Below are positions 27,201 through 39,700 of a DNA stretch of 64,000 nucleotides, piece after piece; position 1 is the stretch's first letter, and each line of letters opens with the position of its first letter. The notes beneath the pieces were generated by a model, which saw only the letters and a list, made by a program, of their open reading frames with translations, searched no databases and was not told the origin of the DNA. The DNA is from Phoenix dactylifera (lineage: Eukaryota > Streptophyta > Magnoliopsida > Arecales > Arecaceae). The stretch is from assembly GCF_009389715.1 (NCBI RefSeq), contig NC_052399.1, positions 15,875,646 through 15,939,645 of the forward strand, read 5' to 3'. Made by a program: the position numbers and the translations under genes.

Positions 27201-30200
27201 CAGACATATACATATCACGCACACCCACAAGTGCACATGCACTACATAATAGCAATTTCTTCCCAACACTGAGGTTGCAAATTGCAGAAAAGTAGGCTTG
27301 CCACTAAATTCTTGGGTCCTTTCAGTCTTCACGATTATCATGAAGCAACCAACTTACAGATCAGCAGCCAAGTGGTAGAGTTAATAGTAGATTAGATATT
27401 CATGGCAATGTACCTTTGTCATTTACCATATTGAGATGGCTGCGAAATGTGTGGTAGTTAACAATGCTAGTCATAAATAAACCCAAGAAAAAAGGAAACA
27501 TCCTCAGAGCAATATCTAGACATGACTCCATCAATATTGTATAAGGCTAATTAGAACATCAAATATAACAGCCTCAGTGAATAAGAACTAGACAAAGTCA
27601 TATGAAGTCAAATGTGAAAAATAAGCGAACTGTCTAAAAAGCATATTTTTCAAGAGTACCTTGAGGTCACTGGATGATATTGGTTCATCATTAAGAAATG
27701 CTTCAGCAAGCTTATCATCCACTTCAGAAACAACTTCAATTAGTTCACGCCTCTTTTCAGTGACTAGTGCTTCCAACTTAGGAGGTATATCTTCCGTGAC
27801 AACTTTCTCACTGCAAAAAATACAGCAAGAGAGAAGAAAGGAAGAGACAATTACATACGACAAAGAAATTCCATTTCACATAATTAATAATAAAAAAGTA
27901 TAATGGGCGCACCCACTGGCACCGTGGAAGTAATAAGCTTTCAATTCAACAAGATCCACAAGGCCCTGAAATTCCTCTTCCAACCCGATAGGAACTTGTA
28001 CAGCTGCACTGTGATGCCGAAGCTTAGATCTTGCCTGGAGAAGAAATTTCTAAATTGTAATCTACTGCTTATAAACTCGCAGCTTGATAAGAAACAAGAA
28101 ACTCAATGTAGCAGGAATAGTGAATAGTAACAAAATATCAAAAGATCTGTTGTGGTTCAGTTAGTGCATGAATTATTAACCATATACTTGACTCAAGCTG
28201 CCACAAAGGATTATCGTGTAGCTCAAAATCAGGGGATGCCATTTTGTGATGAAAAGAGGCACTCATCAAAACTACTCATATATATTTTAAGATAAAACAT
28301 AGGGGAAGAAGAAGAAGAACAGCAAGAGAGCATACAAGATGGGATGGAAGAAACCTAGATGAAAAATCTTGCTACCAACTATCATAATTAGTAAAAGAAA
28401 AAAATCTGCAGAGACCAGATGATCCATGCTGAAATATTTGAGATACTCTAGTATTAAATTGCTTGATCATCATTAAGAGCTGCATGGTTGTAGAATTTTA
28501 TGTAAGCACCACTTGTAAGTTCCTTATCCATGGAGAACTTTCTAGCTGACATTTGATTAAAACCTTGAATGCTCGTGTAAGGTGATTGCTAAGGCAAAAG
28601 ATGTTTCATACAAGTTCTAGTAATATCTGCTTAATGCCAACTATGTTTCACATGATTCACAGCAAATAATCCAAAAGAAGGACCTCCAAAGAGAATCAAA
28701 GAAAAAACATTGAGTTAATAACATAAATAGAATGCTCCAATGGTGGATGCAATGGGCAAATTTACACAATCATAGTAGACCACCAGACACCCATGACAGG
28801 CAAAATAGTATATGCAAATCTAGCCGCATTCACAATGCATGTTGTCAACTTGTTATCCCTGAAAGCCCCTAAAAATTCTATGATATGCTTCCATGTTGAC
28901 ATATCCTGTCTCTCTTGAACTGTTATAAGAGCTAGTAACAGTAACCAAGTGCATATTCCATCTTTACAATGTACTTCTAAGGAAAACTGGTATTATAAAA
29001 ATTGAGTATACAATCAGAAAGAATATTCAACATAAGCAGAAAGCAAGGAATGTCATTACCATGGAACCAACAAAGTTCCACTGAGAAATTAAAATGCTGT
29101 AAATTGTTCAAAATGCCATAAATTGATCCATCATAGACAAAATATTGTGCATAAAGTATTTTTCCTGTGAACATTAAAAAAAAAAATACCTGATTAAGAA
29201 CCTTCCATGGATCTGCTCCCATTCGATCTAACTTGTTAATGAATGCAAGTCTTGGAACTTCATATCTCCTCATCTGGCGATCAACAGTAATTGACTGGCT
29301 TTGTACGCCTCCAACACTACAAAGGACAAGAATAGCTCCATCAAGAACTCGAAGAGCTCTCTCAACTTCAATGGTGAAATCCACATGTCCTGGAGTGTCT
29401 ATTATATTAATCTGCAATGAGATTACAATGGCTTTGTCAATAATCTATATTATTAAATTAGTGTTGAAAGATTAATAATATTTACATAATCTCATAGTTG
29501 ATAGATGCATAAGCTTACAATATGGTAACTTATATTAAAAGTAACTCTTTGCATTACCCACATGGGTTTATTGAGTATACATACAAAGACAGCATTTCAA
29601 GTCCGATTACTCTAGTGAGCATATAATTTTTGAATGATAAATAGTACAAATGAATCTGGTTCAATAAGTATATATATCCATTTACATTAACAAGTACTTT
29701 ATTAAATGCATTATAGGAAAGTAATGAAAAATAATAACTTACAACATCAACCCCGAGTTGACACCAAGTTGATAAGTAAAGCTTGTTAGTTGTAATTATA
29801 ATAGACACATGAATAAGTAATTTAGCAGTGCCAAGCAGCATGAAAAAGAAATGGGATCTTTAAAGACACTGAGTTTCTTAGGGCAAAGAAAGAGGTTCAG
29901 TAAACCAAATTGCCCAACAAACCATCTCATGAAGAAAAGTTGTTCAATATCCAAGCTTATGTTATATATGACACTAAGCTTACAGATTAAAATATAAATC
30001 CAACTTCAGCATAAGTACAACATAAGGGCTCCACAGGAACCCCTCATCTACTGTCTTTGTTGTCACCAAGATATTATTATATTCCTCTTTAGAGCCTCTT
30101 AAAAATTTAAAAGTAATGCCAGATTGAATAACATTGACGTTAAACCTAATATCCAATTTGCGAAAAAAGTTCAAGATCTTTTGAGTTCCGCCAAACAAGT

Positions 30201-30899
30201 GGTACAACGATATATGAAGAGCTTAGAATCCGAAATTGAAACCCTTGATAAGGAAAATGAAAATTTTTGGTAAATACCACCAACTCGAGAACTCTTTGCC
30301 ATCAAAATTCACAAAACTTGTGCAGACGGACATATAGTTCAAGGCATTAGCAGACATAGAAAAACCACAAACAGATTCAAAAATATCAACAGATTGAAAG
30401 GTATAATTCATATCCAGAAATCCAAACCAATTTTCATATCTCAGCGCCAAGGATTTCCAAGAAAAGTTCCAATCTTTAATCCAAGAATCAATACCTGGTA
30501 ATCGTTCCACTTGCAGTAGGTGGCGGCGGACTGGATGGTGATTCCCTTCTCCCTCTCGAGGTCCATGGAATCCATCTTGGCGCCGACTCCGTCCTTCCCG
30601 CGGACTTCGTGAATCTCGTGGATCCTCCCCGTGTAGTAGAGGATCCTCTCGGTGAGGGTCGTCTTCCCGGAGTCGATGTGGGCCGAGATCCCGATGTTCC
30701 TCATCCTCTCCATCGCCTCCTTCCACCATGCCTCCTTCTCCTCCTTGGCCCGCGCCGCGCTCGACGTCGCCAGCCCCCGCCGGCTGCCGAGAGGGGCGCT
30801 GTCGAGGATGAGGACTGCGAGGGGGCGGAGCGGGGAGAGAGAATTCTTGTACCCCCGGCGGAGGGAGGAGAGGAGGCCGATGGCGGACGACCTCGCCAT
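15228..30899 (-). CDS. MEFG1: mitochondrial elongation factor G (translocation GTPase)
   Basis: Twenty exons: 30899-30495, 29411-29190, 28034-27913, 27810-27660, 26862-26791, 25345-25250, 25136-25048, 24922-24856, 24040-24002, 23883-23823, 23727-23618, 23537-23463, 23372-23304, 23058-22937, 20974-20849, 20747-20627, 20448-20348, 20250-20190, 15514-15461 and 15332-15228. They total 2268 nt (755 aa), essentially the length of the Arabidopsis proteins. Residues 1 to about 52 form an Arg/Ser-rich presequence. The GTPase has AHIDSGKT (73-80), the switch I segment REKGITI, DTPGH (140-144) and NKLD (194-197). Later EF-G landmarks are [16 protein letters not shown] (domain III), [11 protein letters not shown] (IV), and [20 protein letters not shown] at the C-terminus (V). 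It moves tRNA and mRNA through the mitochondrial ribosome. All splice sites are canonical and no break is seen. The start gives the full presequence. Confidence 0.95.
16490..17700. repeat. imperfect tandem repeat, unit about 400 bp, in EF-G intron 18
   Basis: A unit beginning near GTGGGTGCAAGGACAT occurs at 16565 and again at 16965. Each is followed by GGTGCACCATC, a GA-rich run, a TTCTTGGTCTCTCATTGACT block and TACAAGACCTTGTACT. The last block appears at about 16898 and again at 17641, so the second unit is stretched by an extra segment of about 330 bp (17258-17591). Could be tandem LTR-derived sequence, but I see no primer site or coding part to prove it. Confidence 0.65.
17258..17591. mobile_element. 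purine/pyrimidine-rich insertion inside the tandem repeat
   Basis: Interrupts the second tandem unit. It holds a long GA-rich then CT-rich core. GCCCGGCAA near the left edge (around 17286) faces TTGCCGGGC near the right edge (around 17548), a short inverted match. No coding capacity. Likely a non-autonomous insertion, family unknown. Confidence 0.4.
17701..20189 (-). other. rest of the 4.7-kb EF-G intron 18
   Basis: Lies between exon 18 (20250-20190) and exon 19 (15514-15461). Low-complexity and diffuse repeat-like sequence without a recognisable domain on either strand. A short coding-like look around 17761-18060 could not be matched to a family. Confidence 0.45.
20975..22936 (-). other. 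EF-G intron 14
   Basis: A 1.96-kb intron between exons 14 and 15. Around 21255-21400 a segment rich in GTCCCATCCC-like words differs from its surroundings and may be a small insertion. Nothing else is recognised. Confidence 0.4.
27110..27245. repeat. alternating purine-pyrimidine (CA/TG/CG) tract in EF-G intron 4
   Basis: About 135 bases dominated by CACA, TGTG, ATGCAT and GCGC steps with few breaks of alternation. It is a degenerate dinucleotide repeat of the type that can adopt Z-DNA. Confidence 0.6.
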
Positions 30900-31544
30900 C
30901 CTCGTCTGTGATCTGAGGCTTTGGTCCGACTAAAACCCTAATCGGCTCTAAACCCCGCACATCACTCCCCTTTGTTCTGATGGACCCCAATAGGGGTTGG
31001 CTCGAATAGGGTGTTGCATGCAAAAGTAATGCCGGCAAAACAATTGTTCAAAGTTCAAACTCCAAAGTCCAGACGAACATTTTTACAGATGAACCGTTGT
31101 ATAATGTTGGTATTAAAGATAAGTTCATCATGTAAAGCATATCCGCTCTAATGCTCATTTTGTCATTATTTTTTCTCAAAAAAAAGATTATCACCCCACC
31201 AATATGTATAGACAAGGTACAGACCTAAATCATTGGTAACAACCTTCCATAACTTTGGCAAGTAAGCAATTGACAACCATCTCATTTTGCTATTATTTAG
31301 CACAAAACAGCAATTTTAGATGACTCCTTTTATACAACTTATAAAACTCTCATATGTACACTACTAATAATTGAGAGTATTACCAAGTTATATAAATAAT
31401 GAAAAGTATTTCCAATAAAATAGGGTTCCCATCCTTCATGACTTTTTTAAGGCACATAATCTTGAATTTTAATGAGGGCAAAATAAAATAAAAAATCGCA
31501 CATTAGAAACGGTGGACATAGCATATTTTTATTAAGGCCCCTCC

Positions 31545-31710
31545 AATTAGGGCTGGAATTGGATCAAGTCGGGCCAAATCACACATTGGCCCAAGCCTAG
31601 CCTGACAAATATTTTGGGCTTTAGGCTCAGCTTAAGCCAGCAATTTCTTTCCAAATCACATGCCAAGCCCAAGCCCAGCCGTAGCGTAATCGAGCCTTTC
31701 CCAAATATGC
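31545..31710. repeat. GGGCC/GGCCC-rich dispersed repeat fragment
   Basis: Repeated GGCCCAAGCC, TTTTGGGCTTTAGGCTCAG and GCCAAGCCCAAGCCCAGCC words stand out from AT-rich flanks. The style is common in dispersed plant repeats. Family not determined. Confidence 0.35.
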
Positions 31711-31789
31711 ACTAAAACTGTAGTGCTTGCTATAGAGCAAAGATACGGGGAGTTCTTAGCATCTTGGCAGCATAGTCAGCAATATAGTA

Positions 31790-32070
31790 AAAATTAGAGT
31801 TGGTTGCATAATATCCTTCTAAATATTAGAATTTTTACGAACACTCTTCCAAAATTAATATTTGCATGTATACATTTATAAAACACTTATGTACCCACGT
31901 CATCTAATGACATTAAAAAATTAGCAGTTTAAAATTGAAATAACTAAAATATCTTTAATGGTAGACATGCAAAAAGAAACATTTATGAGGGTATACATGC
32001 AATTAGCAACTTTGTAAGGGTATTCATTCAATTTTACATATTTCACAAGATTTTTATGCAAAAAATTCTA
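31790..32070. mobile_element. MITE-like element, related to the one at 33030-33440
   Basis: Shares GGGTATACATGCAA-type arms and a core close to TTAGCAGTTTAAAATTGAAAT with the 33-kb element, but in opposite orientation. No coding capacity. Ends not exactly set. Confidence 0.4.
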
Positions 32071-33029
32071 ATTTTATTTTTGTTTATCCCAACTTGTTTA
32101 AACACTCAAATTAGTTTAGTACATGCTCCTCAATATTTTCTATAAAAATATTGCTTGGAAAAAAAAGATAGATTCGATGACTAGATAATAAAGAGAGTTA
32201 TGAAAGTTCTTTCACTAATCATAAGATTATTTTACTTTATTCTTATTCATTTATAACAACCATCGTATCTTACTTTATCAAAAACTAGCTTATAATATTT
32301 ATTGTTATAGATGTATATACAAGGGCGCATCAAAATGTAGAAAAGGATTAGAATTTCTTAAAAACACACTGTAGATTGTAATGCTCGAGCTTCCTTGCTA
32401 TTGCTATACTCATGGATAGAAGAACAACATTAATTATCCACGAACAAAATTAATGAAAAATTTCAGAACCCTTCAGACTTGCTAACAACTTCTGCAGCTA
32501 TATGGTAGAGAGTTATCCCTTATATTGTGTATCTTGAGCCATTTTTCTTTAGAGCTTCGATTTCTTAAAAAAAGAAAAGATCTAGTATATAAGATTCATC
32601 TTGTCGCAGCAATTTTAAATCAGCTACGAACTTATACATAAATTTTTTTTCAGTCTTAAAAGATAAATATTACAAATCTCATATACTAAAAAATAAATAC
32701 CGCAAATCTTTTATAATATTTTTTTAAATAATCCATAAAGCTAAAGGTAGAATCTGACCATCATCATATAAAAAAGGATATAATGAAGGAAGAAGGGAGA
32801 GAGGAATGCCTACAGTGGAGAAGAAAGTCGAGAAAACGGTTTTGATTTTAGATAGAAAAGTAAAAGAAAGGGATCGAGGGATGATGTTAGTTCCAGCGAG
32901 ACTCATTAATCTGTTACCTGCTTCAGAAATAAAAAAATAATTTTATAATTTTAATTCATTTTAGTTTAAATAAATATAATTGGCTAAATGCGTCAACTGA
33001 ATTATGTCAAAAATATTCATACATAAATA

Positions 33030-33440
33030 GTGTTTTGTAAGACCATGCACACAAATATTAATTTAAAAAAATATTCATGCAAATTTCAATATTTAGAAAG
33101 ATATTTACGCAAAAATCTAAGAACTTTTTCACATATATACCCTCGTGAATATATAAAATTTCATAAATACCTCTACAAAATTACTATTTATATGTATACC
33201 CCTATAAATATTTATTTTTGCATATTTATTCATTAAGAATATTTCAGTCATTTTAATTTTAAACCGCTAGCATCTTAATAATATTAGATGGAATATCTAT
33301 ATTGCAAAAGAAAAGAAATAAGAAGGATATACACACAAGAAGTATTTTATAAGGATATACATATAAATAGCAATTTTGAAAAAATATTCATGCAAATTTC
33401 AATATTACGAGGATATGTATGTAAAAAATCCTAAAAACTA
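33030..33440. mobile_element. inverted-repeat MITE-like element
   Basis: The left arm (about 33110-33215) is an imperfect reverse complement of the right arm (about 33325-33433): ATTTATATGTATACCCCTA faces AAGGATATACATATAAAT, and ATATACCCTCGTGAATAT faces TACGAGGATATGTA. The arms surround a core with AATTTTAAACCGCTAGCATC. No protein coding. Superfamily not assigned. Confidence 0.45.
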
Positions 33441-33711
33441 TCTGAAATAAAACAAGGGAAGTACTCACAACAACTGACAATTAGAGCTGCAGCGAGCTGG
33501 CCGAATCAGCCGAGTATCAGTATCCATACTAACAAAATTGAGGTGTTTCCAACTATTATGCCGCACAAAAATCAGTCATTTTTCCTTCTTACCCTAAGGA
33601 TGGTGGTTAGAATCGATGGGTACAATTCCCAAGCGTACAAGTTACAAAATGATGGACAAGACCAGCTCGGTTGCTTGAATAGTCTCATGAACACGTATAT
33701 TGCCGATTTGA

Positions 33712-36700
33712 TTAGATGCAATTGTTGTGCCTCTCTTTTCGCGTGATTGACCTCCCCATTCTGAGGCGCCGAGTTGTGAGCGCATCAAGCAAGACATCCA
33801 AGGCATTCTCCACTGCCTCAGCCTGTTTATCCAATCCATACACACTGAGCTCAGGACGTAGGTGCAGTTCTGAGAGAAGACCAGCAGCAGCTGCTGCTGT
33901 ACAGGTATGATCCCACGATGGTTGGGGCCTGTTTTTATGGGTTTCAAAAAGGATCGATCAGAAGATAAATTGATTAAGATAGTAAGAGAACATGAATGCT
34001 GAAGAATAATTGTACGGAGTAAGAAGAATAAATGGTGCGCTCCTCACCGTAGCTTATGCATCGCGGAAGCACCCAGGGTTGATAGAGAAATACAAGGTGG
34101 ATCTTCATCTTCCCATAATGATATCCATCGGTCCTGCAAACAAACCACTTAGTTTCTATAGAAATAAGTTCAATGAAGCTATGCAAGCAGTTCCTCCCAT
34201 TCACACCTTCCCCCCCCCCCCCCCCCCACACACACACACAAAAATATCATAGAGTTTATGTCCATACGACAATCAACTAATAGCCCTGCTACATTCTTGT
34301 TGGTCCAGTTCTTATCAAAAGTAAGCTTTTGATTAAATGCTTGCAGACAAGCAAAATTTTTAGTAAAATTATGCGATCCACAAATTGTGACTTAAATGAC
34401 CAGCTATTCGTCCATCACCCACAAGTCAGCAGGAGACACTATCCATGAGGTGGTCATAGTTGGAAAAAAAGGGCTCTTCCCATTTACTAATTCAATAATT
34501 TGTCTACTGTTGAATACACAATCGCTAAACCAGATCAGTGATTGTCATAAAAAAGATTCCTAGAAGCACCACGAGCACCAGAAGTATGTGGACATAAAAT
34601 AGAATCCAATAGCAGAAGCAATAGCCTGGTATGGACAAAAATTGGCCACCCCACCCTACAAAAGAACAAAGGGGGAGAAACAGCCAAACTGGATCAGTCA
34701 TAAAAAAATTGTCCATTATAACTGAAAACAAAGTTCTAGGAAGTCCACGAGCCACTTGAGGAACTAGAATGAGGAAGTCAGAGAAATGGTAGGACGGAAG
34801 TATCAAAGTGGTGATTGATCTTAATATGCTTTGTCCCCTTGTAAATAATAAAACCATTAGCAATCTTAATCACAAATACTCTTGTCATAACAAATAAGAG
34901 TTATAAATGCAACATGTCTGGTAGGAGAAAAAGCAGTGGAACCAGAAAAAAATCTCTCTGGCACTACTGGGCCTCAATAGTAGTGTCGAAATGAACTATA
35001 TTTCTAACATTTCCAGACAGTATAATTTTCTAGGAAGACTCAAAAGCCAAATACTGAACCATTAATCAATAGAACCACCAGCCAGCCAATGTCAGGAGTA
35101 GCTTGAAGCTAAAGCATACAGGCAGAAGAGAAGAAAAATGAAGAAATAACACTCTTGTGGAGGTATCTAGAAATGTGAAAAATGAAGCCAAATTGAACAG
35201 AGCAAGTAGCGCTAACAACATGATCTAATCGACGCAGGTTTAGAAGGCAAGACAGGAAAGAAGCTTTAGACAATCCTCAATTAGTAATATTAAAAACACA
35301 GGTAACAATCAAGTATTCACAACTGATCTGATTAAAAGGTGTGCATCTTTGTTGCAACAAGTCCATCGACAAGACAAGCACAAGAACTACAATGCAATGA
35401 AGAGGGCCAGGGTCTTTCATCACAAAATGATGCTATGGATGACAGAGGAAGATTGTGGAGGCACGATCATTAACTATGATCATATCATCAACATGAAGCA
35501 CAAACTGTAAGGTGACAAGAAGAGCATTAATAGAGAATTGAAAGAGCTCAAAACATGCTAAAAGTGCCCAGTTGAGAGCATAGATAACGCAACAGAGGGA
35601 ACAAAAATTACAAGGTTAACGCAGACGAACAAGCAACGACTATATGTAGATCTCCTAAAAGAGGATACCATCAAGGAATGCATTCATCATGTCCTCCTAA
35701 TACAATGGCAAATCACAATGCTTTGGCAAAAGGTTTTACCATAATCAAGGCTTCAGGTGGCAATGCCGGTTGGTGCACCAGCATATGTTACACCTGCCCG
35801 AAATAAAAAGAAATTAAAAAAAATAAATTGAAAATATTGAAAAAAAGAACTAAGCAGCGCACTGCAAACTATGTCAAGTGCTGGTACTGGCCCAGCATGC
35901 ATGGTTATAAGCAAATACTGAAACTTAAGAGAATACAATTTAATTACTAGCCAATCAAATTGATCATAAGACAGCAAGTCATTTGTTCAAGGCAATGAGG
36001 AGTGAAGGACTATCTAGGTGAGATGAGAAAGGTGTTTAAGGTGATGCAATAGATGAATGGCACAAGATGCTCTCAGGAGGAAGATATAATATAGTCGAGA
36101 TGCCTAAAGATGACAAGAGTAGATATGAATGATGGAGGTGTACAAACTGAACAGACCTTAATAACAAGGCAGTATCAGAAGAAGGCTAAGGTTCTCAAGA
36201 TAGGCCACAAAAGCAAGAGATAGGAGTACAGGAAATATTTCTTAGAAAAATAAAACACCCTTTTACTACACATTGAACCAAGAACTGCTTCCAAGTAGCA
36301 AACATCTTTATGGAACAATGCCAAAGGCAACTATCTACAACCATGGAACAGGGAAAATATCTAGTCATAGTGAATAGTTAGATATCACTTGACAAAACTT
36401 AATTCCTATAGACAAGTAGATCCTTCAATCATAGACAGGCCAATGAATTCTAGCTGAAAATCTGGTGAGGTTGCAGTAGCTGATAATGATTTGGGTGCTA
36501 ATTGCAAAGAATTCCTGGTACCAGTTTGACCCAATGGAGTGTTGATAGCTTAGTCGATCGTCACAAAAGGTCTACAAAATCTCCTGTTGAGACCAATAAG
36601 CCAAGCCCAGCTTGCATAACACAAAATTTGAGGAGCAACAATTGGTCCATTGAATGGCTGCACCCATGCAAAAGAATCCACTAACTGGTGGCAAGGTGAC

Positions 36701-39700
36701 TAACATCAATAACAATGGGCTATGGCCCTCAAATGGATTATGCATACTACAAGAGAAAGTACATCCACATATGTACACAAGTATCACCAGCAAATTTCAT
36801 AAGAACTAAAAGACTGATTTATGACTATTAAAATGAAACAATTCTGTATTTCTGTTTGTCAAAGAAGATATTCAGCCAACATCTTGGAATGCTGTTCTAC
36901 AAAAATGTGGGAATTTACATTAGCTGATCCAATCCACATAGATATTCTTGAGAATCCTACATGAGTGTACAAAAAAAAAAAAAAGATCCTACATGACTAA
37001 AAGTTGTGGCTACCAAGTACAATGTTAATGATTTTAATCATAAAAAATTTCAAACTCGACAAATAGTAACTGAACTGTTCATATAGAAAACCCACAGACC
37101 AGGACAGTTGAAAATTGCAAAGGAAAATGCAGAACAAGGCACTGCTTCAGAGTTGAAAGACAATGCACAGGTGTACAGAATCTGTGCCTGGATCTGAAGC
37201 CTATTTGTCAAACAGATAGGATTGAGTTTATGGATTCATAGTTAAGCATTAACATGCTTCACAGTTGATTTCTTGTAGAGACATAATACTTCTCCAGGAC
37301 TAAAACCTATTGCATCCAATAAGACTTCTGATTCAGTGTAACCACATGTTCTGTTCTCTAACACAACATTCAGCATTGTGTCCATTGTCATCCAACGACT
37401 GCATCCTCAGATTCTATGTTCATGTGATTTCATGATGCATATTTCTATATATTGGCTACTGATAAAGAATAGTACAATATGCCCATGAGCATGATCTTGG
37501 CAACATGTGGACTTCACTAAATCATCCTGAATCAAACATGCTCAGGGCCCTTCCCTAAATAAAAGGTGATTAAAGGGTCTTCCCTCTTTCAGAATCCCGA
37601 AAAGAGCAAGTTCCATGCAAATAATATGGCACACTTAAGGATATACCCGACCACTTATTGGCAAGAATGGTAAAAAAACCAAGTATGAACATTGGTCAGA
37701 GGCTGGCTAGCTAAGCATAATATTTATTTGACATATAGTGAGCTTTACTTTGAACTAATATTTTTAGAGACTTGATAGCAAAAAAACTATCCATACGGTG
37801 TCACTTAGATGCTCCATATACCATTGTCCAGTAGCTTCTCTTCATTCCAAGTAACAGTCAAACAACTCTAACATCACAAAATTTAAAGCTTTCCAACATA
37901 AGCTATGCATAATTGTTTTTACACATCTGAAAAACCTTTAAGAAAAATAATAATAAAGGTGATTTAGAAACAAAAATCTTGATCAGGATGTACCTTTAAA
38001 CGTCTGTACATTGCAGCTGAATTGCTCCACGTACCATCAATCAAAACAAAGTTTAAAGGCTTTTCCTCGAGAACCTGTAAAAATGTGGTTAACAATTTAT
38101 CACAGAATCAAAACAATATGGTTGAGCAGTATCCCTTATAAAGGCACAGAAAATTAACAACTCCAGGCATTCCAATGCTTGCACATAGCAAGCAAATTTC
38201 GATTAAAATGAATACCAACATGCAAGGCACATACATGGACGGTAGTCACTACAGAATATAGAGTAATGTGCAACCTTTCCTCTTCTGGAGTTTACACTTG
38301 TCCAGTTTATTAGCATACCAAAAAAATTGACTTCAGGCCTGTGACAAAATTAAGATCACTTTATCTATGTATATCTCTTGCCTAATTTTAACAGTTCACA
38401 ACAAAATTAGACCTTAAAATTCTTCACTAGGTACAAGTTTATCATGATATTTTTTTTTTGTGCTGTATCATAAAAAGTTCTCTTAAAGAACAAACTGAAA
38501 TCATATTCTTCAAAGCCACATGACACTTCTAATTAGAAAATAATACTTTGCCATTGTGTCATTTTTTTCCCTTGAAAAGGAATAGAATTTCAAGATTCTG
38601 AGTTTAGATGATTTGGGTTGTTAAAAATGAAAGTTTATGTATCCCAGTTCACTAGAATCCACAATTTAGATAACTTTACTAAGAGAAAAAACCCTAAACA
38701 ACTGATTGGAGAATATGTGCAACTCCCCTTTCATGGGCCCACAGCAGGGGAATCAGTTAATCTGCTATGTCTCATTCTGCTTCATTTTGTTAGCAATGGC
38801 AGGAGATGAGAATATGTTGGGCAATGATTTTCCTAATCACGGATTGCCGAACCAACCCAAACTGGGCGGTTCAGCCCGTACCAAACTATAATGAAGCCGG
38901 CCTAGGATGGGTCGGTCTCTCAGGTTAGTTTGGCTCTAGTTTATAATAAAAACCCTCCTAATTGCACCTCTATTTGGTTCGACCCTGGTTTATAATAAAA
39001 ACTCTCCCCGTTGCGCCTCTATTCGGCTTCGAAAGCCCTCCCGAATCTTGAGTTTCGTTCATTCACTTGCTCACGAGGGTTCCGTGCTCATCTCGCCCTC
39101 ATCGGCCGCCGTTGTCACTCCCAAGTAAGTGTCACCGTCTCCTCCTCTCTCCCCCTCCCCTCCCCTCCCCTCCCTCCCTCCCTCTTGGTTAGGGTTTCTC
39201 TCTCTTCTCTCTCCTCTCTCTTCACTCTCTCTCCCTCCTCCATGGTGGCCCTCCTCCCCAGATGCCAGCACATCCCCTCTCTCTCCCCCTCCCTCCCTCT
39301 CTCTTCTTCTCTCTCCTCCCTCTCCCTCTCTCCCTCTCTCCTTTTTCTTCCTCTCTCTTTCTCCCTCTCCCCCTCCCTTTTCCTATTTTCGGCACACCCA
39401 TACAGTACCAAACCAATCGCCAGCCGATACAACCTCCGATACCAGCTCAACTAACCTTGTTCCTGATTCTTTCTAGAAAGACATGATTAAGTCATATCCA
39501 ATAATTTTGTTGCAATAACAATGTGTCATCTATAAATATATAGATTAACTATTCATAGCTTTTCTGGCATAAGAATATTTGTTAACATGGAGTTGCATGA
39601 AAGTAGAAGAATAGCGATGCCTATGCTCGTAAACAATTTTTACATATAAATTCACAAAATTGAACATATGATAGGACCTTCAACAAGGACAACATACGGA

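Larger units (their letters stand above)
30900..33711. other. intergenic region between EF-G and the DTW gene
   Basis: 30900-31020 is the 5' flank of EF-G. The remainder is AT-rich with three repeat-like blocks listed separately. 32340-32940 holds nothing I can name. Confidence 0.5.

Noticed and set aside
30609-30933. Plus-strand frames of 93-100 aa
   Set aside because: Antisense to EF-G exon 1. Composition follows from the coding strand.
39011-39486. Overlapping open frames on both strands of about 65-147 aa
   Set aside because: They are translations of a CT-rich low-complexity core in a DTW-gene intron, with no conserved motif.
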